NCBI GenBank assembly: GCA_050692985.1
Contig: JBOGVZ010000077.1
Coordinates: 91,456-155,455, forward strand
Source: JBOGVZ01 sp050692985
Lineage (GTDB): Bacteria; Actinomycetota; UBA4738; CALAEC01
Direction: 5' to 3'
DNA length: 64,000 nt
Shown: piece by piece, positions 41,582-50,278 of the stretch
How positions within the stretch are numbered: position 1 is the stretch's first letter
Layout of the letters: each line of letters opens with the position of its first letter
Notes under the pieces: model-generated
Databases searched by the model: none
What the model was told of the DNA's origin: nothing
The model's input: the letters and a program-made list of their open reading frames with translations, nothing else
Position numbers and translations under genes: made by a program

Positions 41582-43461
41582 CTACGTCCGTCCGCGCCGC
41601 AGTAGGCCCCGACGCCGCCTGGGAGCCTGGGGCGGCTGCGGCTGTTCGGGCACCGGGGGCGGCGGCGGTGCCGGGGGCGGGGCGGGAGGGTCCTCTCTCG
41701 CGGGACGGCGGGGAGCCTGGAGCTTCTTGGCCAGCTCCCGAAGCGGCGCCAGGCCCGCGCGGATCTCCTCGAGCGCCTTGTCCAGGTGCTCCTCCAGGGG
41801 CCTTGATGCGGCGGTCGAGCGCTCCGGACAGCTTCCGGGGGATGGCCTGGTCCAGCGCCCGCACCCGCCGATCCAGCATCTGCACGTCGACGGCCAGCCG
41901 GGGGGCGGCCCGAGGCCTGCCGAACGCCTCCACCGCCTTGGAGAGCTCGGCGATCTTCGTCCGCAGATCGGCCGTGGCTTTCTCCTGGCGGCGCTGGGCT
42001 TTGACCGCCGCGCGAAGGTCGGTGAGCTCGGCCTTCCCTCCCAGGGCCCTTCGCACCTCGGCTCGCAAGCCTTCGACCGCCTCGGAGAGATCGCCGAGGC
42101 CCTTCGTGTCACCGGTGGCCCGGGTTCCGGACGTGAGCGCCCGGACGGCCCTGGTGAGCTCGTCCAGGCGGCCGGGGTCGTCGGAGGGGGGGAGCCGGTC
42201 CCGCAGCTCGTCCACGGCCCTGGTGAGCTGGTCGAGGCGGCCGGGGTCGTCGGAGGGGGGGAGCCGGTCCCGCAGCTCGTCCACGGCCCTGGTGAGCTGG
42301 TCCAGGCGGCCCGGGTCGTAGGAGGGGGGGAGCCGGTCCCGCAGCTTGTCCACGGCCCTGGTGAGCTGGTCCAGGCGGCCCGGGTCGTCGGAGGGGGGGA
42401 GCCGGTCCCGCAGCTTGTCCACGGCCCTGGTGAGCTGGTCCAGGCGGCGACCCTCGCCGCCGGCGGTCAACCGTGCCTGGAGGGCCTCGATGGACATCGT
42501 GAGCTGGTCGAGCCGGCGCCCCGTCGGCGGTCGGGGCCACCTTCGCCTGGAGGGCTTCCAGGGCCTGCCTGAGCTGGTCGAGCCGGGGCGCTGGAACGGG
42601 CCGCGAGGCCGCCGCGCGCAGCCCGTCGACCGCCTCCGTCAGCCGGTCGATGCGTTGATCCCGTGCCTCCGAGGCCCCTCGGTCCCTCAATCCCTGGATG
42701 GCCTCCGCCAGCCCCGCACGGACCTCGGCGAGCCGTTCCGTGAGCGCCACCTCCAGGCCCCCCAGCTGGCCGGTGGTCTCCGCATGCGCGGCGCGCAAGG
42801 CGGCCAGATCCGCTGCCAGCAACGCACGAGCGCCGTCGTCCGGCCTGGGGATCGCCTCGATGGCCTCGGACAGACCTACGATCTCTCGATGGAGCTCCTG
42901 GGAGACCGCCTCGATCCGCCGACGGAGATCCTCCATGACCGCATCGAGCTGGCCGCTGAGGTCATCGCCGTCCCGAACGGCCTCGGTCAGTGTGGGGAGC
43001 TCCGCCCGCAGGATCCCCGACAACCGCTCCCCGGCTGAGGCGACCTTCTCGCCAACGATCTCGTCCATCCTGCGGTTGAGCCCCTCGCCCAGCGAGACCA
43101 GCGCCGTGCGGACGCCCTCGAGGATCACCCGCCGTTCGGAGGCGAGCTCGTCCATCCGGTCGTGGATCTCGGCGGTGATGCGCTCCTCGAACTCCCGAAG
43201 CGGCCCGGCCACGGACGGCGGGGCATCCTGCCGGGCGGGCGATCCGGAGGTCCTTCCCGTCCCGTGCTCTCTCGGCCCGGTGGGCGTGGCGTCGGGCGCC
43301 GTCTCCTCCGGTTCTGCCTGCTCGCCCCAGACCCGGGTGCCGAACTCGCTGCTCGACAGATCCGCCCACTCCGGCGGGGCGGCCTCCATCGGCTTGAGAT
43401 CCCGGCGGCCGCCTCCTCGCTTGCGACGGCGGAAACCCCTTCCCTTGGGACGTTCGGGCAT
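41582..43461 (-). pseudogene. Coiled-coil repeat protein, two frameshifts
   Basis: A gene of about 625 codons whose frame changes twice. The start MPERPKGRGFRRRKRGGGRR is basic; a long predicted coiled coil follows (REFEERITAEIHDRMDELAS, LTEAVDGLRAAASR), then four near-identical 23-residue repeats (RLDQLTRAVDELRDRLPPSD-type), and a basic/Pro-rich C-terminus (PPAPPPPPVPEQPQPP, ending RRRRGLLRRGRT). An extra G in a GGGG run near 42528 and an extra C in a CCCC run near 41798 break the frame; removing each restores one protein. Function unknown; it resembles cytoskeletal or polar scaffold proteins only in architecture. It may be intact if the runs are sequencing errors. Confidence 0.6.
42122..42450. 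repeat. 69-bp coding tandem repeats
   Basis: Direct repeats with a 69-base period, clean unit starts at 42191, 42260, 42329 and 42398 and one degenerate copy before. They encode the 23-residue repeats of the coiled-coil gene. Near-identity implies recent duplication and likely length variation between strains. Confidence 0.85.
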
Positions 43462-43525
43462 GTGCGCCCCCTTCGTGGGCGCTGATGGTACACAACAGTC
43501 TCTCCCGGGGAAACCCCCGGGCCGG

Positions 43526-43599
43526 TCGGGGCGGGCGGATTCGAACCGCCGACCTCGTGCTCCCAAAGCACGCGCGCTGCCAAGCTGCGCCACGCCCCG
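43526..43599 (-). tRNA. tRNA-Pro (TGG anticodon)
   Basis: Acceptor CGGGGCG/CGCCCCG, anticodon stem CGTGC/GCACG around TTTGGGA (anticodon TGG), T loop TTCGAAT, discriminator A. Starts with C as proline tRNAs do. CCA not encoded. Confidence 0.96.
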
Positions 43600-43635
43600 C
43601 TTTCCCGGCTCGCTCGCTGCTACAGTTGATCGGTA

Positions 43636-43706
<71 letters not shown>

Positions 43707-43727
43707 CCGAATCCAGGTCCAGGCAAC

Positions 43728-43755
43728 TTGAGCGGCCCGAGGCCGATGCTAGAAT
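43728..43755 (+). promoter_or_regulatory. Sigma-70-type promoter of the LPETG protein gene
   Basis: TTGAGC (43728-43733) and TAGAAT (43750-43755) with a 16-base spacer, 38 bases upstream of the GTG start at 43794 and followed by a GGAAGGAAGAG ribosome site. Good match to the housekeeping consensus in otherwise GC-rich sequence. Confidence 0.55.
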
Positions 43756-43793
43756 ACGCCGACTTCGTGCTCGCCTAGGGGAAGGAAGAGCCT

Positions 43794-44192
43794 GTGCCGG
43801 GACCGCGCCGCGGAGCGTTGCCATTGGCGCTTCTGGTCATCGCCGTCCTCGTGACCGGCATCGTGATCGCCGTGGGCCGGCAGCCAGCGGACGAGCGGGC
43901 CAGGCCCACCACCCCTCCCCCCACGACACCGACCACCCCGGTCACTCCGACCGACACCGTGTCCCCGACGGAGGAGCCGACCGAGGAGCCCACGGAGGAG
44001 CCAACGGAGGAGCCGACCGAGGAGCCCACGGAGGAGCCGACCATGGTCTCCCCGACCGAAGCCAGCCCGCCGGTGGTAACGCCTCCCCTCCCGGAGACGG
44101 GCGGGGCAACGCTCCCCTGGCTCGTGAGCGGGATGATGCTGGTGGTGCTGTCCGGGGCGCTGTGGCGCCTCTCTCGGAACCCCTCCGCCTGA
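43794..44192 (+). CDS. Small cell-wall-anchored protein with LPETG signal and PTEE repeats
   Basis: A 132-residue surface protein. The N-terminal hydrophobic segment (LPLALLVIAVLVTGIVIAVG) serves as signal peptide or anchor, followed by a Pro/Thr-rich stretch and six tandem EEPT units, then a sorting signal: LPETG, a hydrophobic stretch (LPWLVSGMMLVVLSGALW) and a basic tail RLSRNPSA. Sortase A-type enzymes cut LPxTG between Thr and Gly and link the protein to peptidoglycan. No sortase gene is in the window. It has its own promoter. With only about 70 residues outside, it is likely a stalk or spacer. Confidence 0.75.
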   Translation: MPGPRRGALPLALLVIAVLVTGIVIAVGRQPADERARPTTPPPTTPTTPVTPTDTVSPTEEPTEEPTEEPTEEPTEEPTEEPTMVSPTEASPPVVTPPLPETGGATLPWLVSGMMLVVLSGALWRLSRNPSA

Positions 44193-44195
44193 GCC

Positions 44196-45026
44196 TCAGG
44201 CCGAGTCCCAGTCGACCGCCATCATGCTGGGGTTGGCCGGATCCGCCTTGATCGGGACGGTGTCGCCCTCCTCCAGCTGCTCGACCCGCTCGGGAGGGAT
44301 CCCCACCCTGGCAGGCCCCCGCATCGGCGGGAATCCCTGGACCTGGATCTCGAGCTCGAGGTCGTAGACCGGACGGCCTTCCCCGTCGATCTCGCCGGTC
44401 TCCGTGGCCTTCAGGACCTTTGCCCGCCCGGCCACCCCCGTGGACAGCAGCCGGGCCTTGACCTCGCTCGGGCTGCCGGACGCCGCGGGGGCCGCGGTGG
44501 CGGCCGGGAATCCGGTCCCGACCATCTGGGGAACGCCCGTTGCCCCCGAGGTGCTCCCCTCCCACTCGATCACCACCCGCTGCGGGTTCGCCGGGTCGAC
44601 CTTGACGGGCAGGGGCAGGCCACTGGTGAGCCGGCCGAGCATGATCAGCGGCACCCACTCCTTGAGCGTGACCTGGTAGGCACCCTGCATGGCGGTGGTG
44701 ACCTCCAGCGTCAGCTCGACCTGAGGCTGCTCGTTCAGGTACGCGCCGGTCTGGCGCATGCTCACCACCCGGGCCGTCCCCGAGACGCCCTGCGTCTTGA
44801 TGCGCTGAGCCTCGACGTACCCCCGCCGCCACCGCCGGGCCCACAGGAGCAGCAGGAGCCCCACGCCGCCCAGGATGGCCGCGGTCAGGTAGAAGCCGCT
44901 CCGCAACAGCGGGCTGCGGTACCCGATCACCGCGAACACGCCCGCCAGGATCAACTCGAAGACCGCGGTGACGTACAGCCAGGTGGCCGGCCTCTTGGAC
45001 CACCCGATCGGGGTGAACATGCCCAT
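44196..45026 (-). CDS. Membrane protein with duplicated beta-domain (DUF3592-like)
   Basis: A 276-residue protein with two membrane helices near the start (WLYVTAVFELILAGVFAVIGY and GFYLTAAILGGVGLLLLLW) and two similar soluble halves, each running from a GVSGTARVVSM- or GVAGRAKVLKA-type strand to KVDPANPQRVVIEW or KADPANPSMMAVDW. The pattern resembles DUF3592 and related membrane proteins that expose a beta-sandwich; function unknown. The ATG at 45024-45026 follows GGAGGGATCTC. Divergent to the cyclase gene, 110 bases apart. Confidence 0.75.
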   Translation of the reverse strand: MGMFTPIGWSKRPATWLYVTAVFELILAGVFAVIGYRSPLLRSGFYLTAAILGGVGLLLLLWARRWRRGYVEAQRIKTQGVSGTARVVSMRQTGAYLNEQPQVELTLEVTTAMQGAYQVTLKEWVPLIMLGRLTSGLPLPVKVDPANPQRVVIEWEGSTSGATGVPQMVGTGFPAATAAPAASGSPSEVKARLLSTGVAGRAKVLKATETGEIDGEGRPVYDLELEIQVQGFPPMRGPARVGIPPERVEQLEEGDTVPIKADPANPSMMAVDWDSA

Positions 45027-45136
45027 GAGATCCCTCCTCTCCCCTCGACGGGCCACTATCGGGGAAGGTCCATACCAGGTCAAGCGGACGAGCCACCCGA
45101 GGCCGAACCGCTCGGCGCAGCGGCTATCCTTCGACC

Positions 45137-46085
45137 ATGGTGGAGCGGGATCTGCCTACCGGAACCGTCACGTTCCTGTTCAGCGACATCGAGGGATCGA
45201 CCAAGCTCCTCCAGCGACTGGGCGACGCGTACTCCGACCTGCTGGATGCCCACGGCGCTGTCGTCCGGGCCGCGCTGGCCCAGACCGACGGCCGGGAGGT
45301 CGGCACCGAGGGCGACTCGTTCTTCCTGGCGTTCCCCGCCCCGGCCGACGCGGTGAGGGTTGCCGTGGAGGTCCAGCGACGCCTGGCCGGGGAAGACTGG
45401 CCGGACGGGGTCACCGTCGCCGTTCGGATCGGCCTCCACACCGGGGAAGGGCGCCTGGGGGGAGAAAACTACGTGGGGATCGACGTCAACCGAGCGGCCC
45501 GCATCGCCGCGGCGGGGCACGGGGGCCAGGTGCTCCTGTCGGATGCCACACGAGCCCTGGTGGACAAGGGCCTCCCCGCGGGCGTCTCCCTCCGGGACCT
45601 GGGTGAGCACCGGTTGAAGGACCTGGCCCACCCGGAGCGCCTGTTTCAACTGGTCATCGATGGACTCCCCGCGGAGTTCCCGGCGCCGAGGACCCTGGAC
45701 GCTCGTCCCCACAACCTCCCCCTCCAGCTCACCTCCTTCGTGGGCCGCGAGGAGGAGATGGCCGAGATCGAGGGCCTCCTGCGAGGCGGCGTCCGCCTGT
45801 TGACCCTCACTGGCGCCGGTGGGACCGGGAAAACCCGGCTGTCCCTCCATGTGGCGGCGGACATGCTCACCGAGTTCGCCGACGGCGCCTACTTCGTCGA
45901 TCTGGCGCCCATCGCCGACCTCGTGCTGGTGGTCTCGGCTATCGCCGACACCCTGGCCGTGATGGAGGAGGTGGGGCGGGGGCTCGAAGCCACCCTCCTC
46001 GACCACCTGTGCGAGAAACAGGTCCTGCTGGTGCTCGACAACTTCGAGCAAGTCGTGGACGCCGGCGCCGCCGTGGAGCGACTGT
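45137..46085 (+). pseudogene. Class III cyclase/NB-ARC signalling protein, 5' half
   Basis: About 316 codons forming the first half of an interrupted gene. The cyclase domain has FLFSDIEGSTKLL, GTEGDSFFLAF and IDVNRAARIAAAG with all catalytic residues including the Asn. It is followed by an NB-ARC/STAND ATPase start: SFVGREEEM, P-loop TGAGGTGKTRL, and Walker B VLLVLDNFEQVVD. The protein then should go on to the VTSR motif, but after VERL (about 46084) the sequence becomes transposase. The second half resumes at 50816. Precise removal of 46085-50815 (4731 bases) would restore the frame as VERL-LRAVPRVQVLVTSR. Such proteins act as signal-controlled switches. Confidence 0.85.
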
Positions 46086-46250
46086 CATCACCACGAGGAC
46101 CCCGCCGGATGTGTCCAGGCCCCGGTCCACAAGGTCCGCCAGCAGGGCCCGGCACACCCCCTTGTTCTCGGTGGTCCCCTCCCGCAGGCCCAGGAGGTGC
46201 TTCCTGCCCTGCTCATCGATGCAGATCACGCCGATCCAACGGGCGCTATC
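46086..46250 (-). mobile_element. IS256/Mutator-type transposase, middle fragment
   Basis: Minus-strand reading gives IDEQGRKHLLGLREGTTENKG, CRALLADLVDRGLDTSGGVLVV, the central part of an IS256-type DDE transposase just before its second catalytic Asp (normally VVIDGGK). It stops abruptly at the cyclase junction. The N-terminal third of the transposase is absent from the window. Confidence 0.75.
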
Positions 46251-46266
46251 AGCAACACGCCCTTAA

Positions 46267-48714
46267 ATTAAGACCATCGCGGTCGACCTGGCATCCCGCC
46301 GGAACGATGGGACCGTTGACTTCGATGAGAAGGCGACTGATCTCTGGAGTGGGCTTCTTCAGCTCTTCAAGGCCGTTGACAAGGAAAATAGGGAATGGGC
46401 CGTTCCGCCGTACAACGGCGGCCTGTTCAGCGCGGACCACGCCGTCAGCGCAGCAGGGGCCGCGGTCTACGAGCTCGACCTGATGAACGCCGAGGTCGGA
46501 CCTGCCCTTCTCGGGCTGCTGGTCGACGAGGGGTCCGAGGGGTACGGCCCGGTGGACTTCCGAACCCTTTCCGTTCGTGAGTTCGGCACGATCTACGAGG
46601 GCCTGCTGGAGTCGGACCTCGCCGTCGCCCCCTCCGACCTCACCCTCGACCGGAACGACACCTACGTCCCTGCGAAGAAGGGGGACGAGGTCGTGGTTCA
46701 AGCAGGCGAGATCTACCTCCGAAGCCGGGCGGGAACTCGGAAGGCGAGTGGTTCCTACTTCACGAAGCCATTCGCAGTGGAACACCTCCTGGACAACGCT
46801 CTGGAGCCGGCGCTGGACGAGCACATCCAGCGACTTGAGGATCTGGCTCAGGCAGACGAGGAGGCGCAGGCCGCGGAGGCGTTCTTCGATTTTCGGGTGG
46901 CGGACATCGCCATGGGATCCGGCCACTTCCTCGTGGCGGCGGTCGACCGGATCGAGGCTCGGCTGTCCAGCTTCCTCGCCGAGCATCCGCTACCGGGCAT
47001 CATCAAGGAACTCGAGCGTCTTCGGGCGGCCGCCCACGAGGCGCTCGGTGAACATGGCATCGGGCAGGAGATCGAGCACGCGAGCCTGCTGAGGCGGCAG
47101 GTTGCCCGCCGGTGCATCTACGGGGTTGATCTGAATCCGATCGCTGTGGAACTCGCCCGGCTGGCCGTGTGGATCCATACCTTCGTCCGAGGGCTGCCGC
47201 TGAGCTTCCTGAACCACAACCTGCTTGAGGGGAACAGCCTCACCGGCATCGGTGCCATCGAGGAGGCGGTCGAGATCCTCGATCCCGCGGCTGCCGAAGC
47301 ACACACGGGCACCGTATCGATCTTCCGGGAACAGGTTGTGGAGCTGCTGGGGAAGGCCGAGGACGACCTGAAGCGGCAGGCCCGAACCTCGGACGCGACT
47401 GCGGCGGAGATTAGGGAGGCTCGGAAGGCCCATGCCGCGGCCGAGAAGGCCATCGAACCAGCCCATATCCTGTTTGACTTGCTTATTGCCATGCGGCTGA
47501 GCAAGGTGGCTCGCTTCGCCTCGTTTACGGAGAAGGATGTCCTCCAGCACAAAGGGCGTGCGGTAGCCGAGGAACTCGCGGACGAGTTGCACAGTCTCCA
47601 CTTCCCGATTGCCTTCCCTGAGGTCTTCCTGCGCGACACGCCGGGATTCGACCTCATTATCGGCAACCCGCCATGGGAGAAGGTGAAGATCGAGGAGCAC
47701 GGCTGGTGGGGGCTTCGCTTTCCTGGGATTCGATCTCTCCCGGTCGGGCAACAGAATGCCGAGATCGCCGCTCTGAAGCCCCAGCGGCCGGATCTCCTCG
47801 AGCAGTATGAGCGGGAGGAGCAAGAAACCGACTGGCTTCGGGAGATTCTGACGAAGGGTCCGTATCCGGGGATGGGCCGCGGCGACCCTGACCTCTACAA
47901 GGCTTTCGCCTGGCGATTCTGGCATCTCTTGCGGAATGGCGGACTCATGGGCGTCGTCTTGCCGCGGTCGGCTCTTGCTGCCTCTGGATCAGCGGACTGG
48001 CGTGCGGCCGTGCTCGATGAGGGTCTGTTTGAAGACGTCACACTCCTTCTCAACAACCGGCAGTGGGCTTTCGAGGACGTACATCCTCAGTGGACTCTGG
48101 GTCTGGTGACGATTCGCAAGGGTCGGGTCGAGGACGGACAAGTTCGGCTTCGGGGTCCGTTCGCCAGCCTCTCCCATTTTCTGGATGGCCACGAAAAGAA
48201 GCCGGTGGAATTCCCAGTCAAGGACTTTCGCACCTGGGCAACCGGCGCAGCGTTCCCGCTTCTCCCAAGCCCCGACTCGGGTGAAGTGTTTCAGAAGCTA
48301 CGCGCCCATCCCGGCTTCGGCGATCCTTCGCATCCCTGGCGCGTCCGACCTGTCCGAGAGTTCGATGCGACGTTGGACAAGAAGCACATGCTCACTAGCC
48401 CTGAATCCACTGAAGGTATGCGAGACGCGGCGAGGCTCCTCCGTGACTATCCTCCTCCAGAGATGCCGCAAGACGAGATCGACCGCCTCGTTGACGCCGT
48501 GGAGCAGCCGTACGGGCCGCGGATCCTGGCGATAGTCAGAGAAGCGATCCGCTCCTCCGACGACCCCGTAGAGCAAGCGGTGGCCGTCATGGCCCGTGCC
48601 CAGGAGTTGGGGCTAGAGCCAAGCCCCGCCGTCAAGCCGTTGCCGGTTATCGTCCCTGATGATGTGCATCTAGTCTGCTGGATGGCTATCGTTCCGCAAG
48701 GCGAGGATCGCTAA
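46267..48714 (+). pseudogene. Eco57I-like N6-adenine DNA methyltransferase, 5'-truncated
   Basis: The open frame runs from 46267 directly after the transposase fragment; its first start codon is ATG 46483, yet recognisable methyltransferase sequence (WAVPPYNGGLFS, then VREFGTIYEGLLES) begins upstream of it. The N-terminal part of the usual 900-1300-residue protein is therefore lost. Remaining: SYFTKPFAVEHLL, motif I in DIAMGSGHFLVAAVD (about residue 144 from the ATG), GVDLNPIAVELARLAVWIHT, motif IV NPPWEKV (about 396), and a target-recognition C-terminus. It resembles the type IIG/Eco57I and BREX/DISARM adenine methylases. Fifteen bases separate it from the HNH gene. Confidence 0.85.
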
Positions 48715-48729
48715 GCGAGGAGATGGGAG

Positions 48730-49407
48730 ATGGCACCTGAGCGAAGGCAAATCTCCGAAGCTGAGAAGCGGGAAGTACTTGCTCGTCAGGGGCTTCACTG
48801 TTTCATCGACAATCATCCAGTGGACAGCGAGGACGAGCTCGAGTTCGATCATGTCCATCCGTATTCGGAAGGCGGGGAATCGACCGTCGCCAATATTGCC
48901 GCAGTTTGCCGGAAGCACAATCGAGAGAAGAGGACGCTGTCTCTGGGAGAGTACCGGGACCGCATCGAGCTCCGGCGTTTCTTCGAGGGAGTGAAGAAGA
49001 GACGCCTTGACGATCTCTTGTCCGTGCGTCTGGGAGAGGGAAAGTTTGGCCAGGCTTTGGATACCGAGATAACGGATGAGAGATCAAGCTCTTCCTTGAG
49101 GAGGGTCCTCGAACTGTACCCTTGCAGGAAGATCCGGCCACGGCAGAGAAGTACTTCTTCTGCCTCCTACCCGTTCGTAACATCCAGAATGACGTCAAGC
49201 TTCAGCCGAGAGCGTTGGAACCCGAGCGGCTTTGGGAGCTCTACCGTCACCTTCGCCGGCACACACAGCTCGCACCGGCGATATGTCGGCTCGTTGATCA
49301 GCAAATTCTCTTGTTCGATGGACAGCACAAGGCCGCCGCACAGGTCTGGGCGGGAAGGTCATTTGTCGATTGCAAGGTGTACTTGGATCCTGATGTCCGA
49401 AGAATAA
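48730..49407 (+). CDS. HNH endonuclease (N-terminal part of a likely frameshifted fusion)
   Basis: Starts at ATG 48730 just after the methyltransferase. Residues 1 to about 117 form an HNH nuclease domain: LARQGLHCFIDNHPV, LEFDHVHPYSEGGESTVANIAAVCRKHNREK, with the His-Asn-His metal site. After about 49079 the frame degenerates into Ser/Arg-rich residues, while the neighbouring frame opens at 49080 with EIKLFLEEGPRTVPLQEDPAT, which looks like natural continuation. One missing base would fuse this domain to the next ORF. HNH domains nick or cut DNA. Confidence 0.75.
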   Translation: MAPERRQISEAEKREVLARQGLHCFIDNHPVDSEDELEFDHVHPYSEGGESTVANIAAVCRKHNREKRTLSLGEYRDRIELRRFFEGVKKRRLDDLLSVRLGEGKFGQALDTEITDERSSSSLRRVLELYPCRKIRPRQRSTSSASYPFVTSRMTSSFSRERWNPSGFGSSTVTFAGTHSSHRRYVGSLISKFSCSMDSTRPPHRSGREGHLSIARCTWILMSEE

Positions 49408-50192
49408 AGGAAACCAACCTCACCGCACACGACAAACTTCGACAGATGCCTTTCTACACCTCCACGTTGCTTGAGAAATACGCGGATCTGGCGCACGAAG
49501 ATTGGGAAGCCTTTCTTCAGACCCCCGGACCAAAGACAGAGAGAGCCTTCCTTGAGTTCATGCGCGCTCGCGCGAACATCTCCAAGGCCGTGGCGCTTAA
49601 GAGGATTCGGTCGGTCATCTACCGGGACATCCTTGAACACCCCGATAATCGGCTACGCGATTACATTGTTGAAGAGAATCGGGGACGTAAGAATCCATTG
49701 ACCATGTCGCGTCTGGAGAAGACGTTTTTCGCAGAGTTTCTGGCGCCTCCTCCGTTGGAAGACGAGTTCGAGAGCGAAGGATATCACCGGGATGAAGAGC
49801 GTGAACACATCGTCCACTTGTTCAATGCCGTCGTGGACAAGGCGCTTGACGGGAGATGGAATCCCGATGCGGCAGACGCGGCCCATAAGCGAGCGGCCCG
49901 CCAGTTCTCTGCTGGAGCCCTGCGCGCATGGGTCCCCTTCCTCAGAGACGCTATCGCCCCCTCGCTGCAACTGTTCCAGAGCGAGGAGCGTCGTCGGGTC
50001 TTCTATCGAGAGCTTAACGCGGAGGATCTATCCGTGGTTGACAAGTTGCTCGACCGACTGTTTTCCCACAAGGTGTGGGAGGATCCGGACCCAGAGCTAA
50101 ATGACCTGCGATATGACAATGCGGAGCGGGCGAAGGCTATCTTGAGCAGTAGCGGCCTCACACCAAACTGGATTCTGGGGGGTCAGGGTTAG
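49122..50192 (+). CDS. DGQHR/ParB-Srx-like domain protein
   Basis: A 356-codon ORF from a TTG start; the protein-like frame reaches back to 49080 without a start codon. Near the N-terminus is LVDQQILLFDGQHKAAAQVW, the DGQHR motif of the ParB/sulfiredoxin-like fold seen in DndB and related to the DGQQR motif of GmrS/SspE (DUF262). Such proteins sense modified DNA and, in GmrSD or SspE, partner an HNH nuclease. The rest is helical (FLEFMRARANISKAVALKRIRSV, FFAEFLAPP, WVPFLRDAIAPSLQLF). With the HNH part upstream it would form a nuclease of about 485 residues. GC is low for this genome. Confidence 0.7.
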   Translation: MQEDPATAEKYFFCLLPVRNIQNDVKLQPRALEPERLWELYRHLRRHTQLAPAICRLVDQQILLFDGQHKAAAQVWAGRSFVDCKVYLDPDVRRIKETNLTAHDKLRQMPFYTSTLLEKYADLAHEDWEAFLQTPGPKTERAFLEFMRARANISKAVALKRIRSVIYRDILEHPDNRLRDYIVEENRGRKNPLTMSRLEKTFFAEFLAPPPLEDEFESEGYHRDEEREHIVHLFNAVVDKALDGRWNPDAADAAHKRAARQFSAGALRAWVPFLRDAIAPSLQLFQSEERRRVFYRELNAEDLSVVDKLLDRLFSHKVWEDPDPELNDLRYDNAERAKAILSSSGLTPNWILGGQG

Positions 50193-50221
50193 ACAGACGC
50201 TTCCTTAGGCGACCTTCCCAA

Positions 50222-50238
50222 GACATCCCGAGGATGTC
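50222..50238. other. Hairpin near IS end
   Basis: GACATCC-CGA-GGATGTC, a perfect 7-bp stem between the DGQHR gene and the transposase stop, in the position expected for the terminal region of an IS256-type element. Could be part of the IS end or a terminator. The remainder of 50193-50278 has no gene. Confidence 0.35.
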
Positions 50239-50278
50239 CCGGCCGCCGTGGAACTTCGAGCGGCGACCTTCCGATCGA

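Noticed and set aside
42122..42450. CRISPR array
   Set aside because: The 69-bp units are contiguous, without spacers, and encode an in-frame 23-residue coiled-coil repeat.
43775..44044. Minus-strand frame encoding tandem SVGS repeats
   Set aside because: It is the complement of the PTEE repeats of the LPETG protein, which has promoter, signal and sorting motif.
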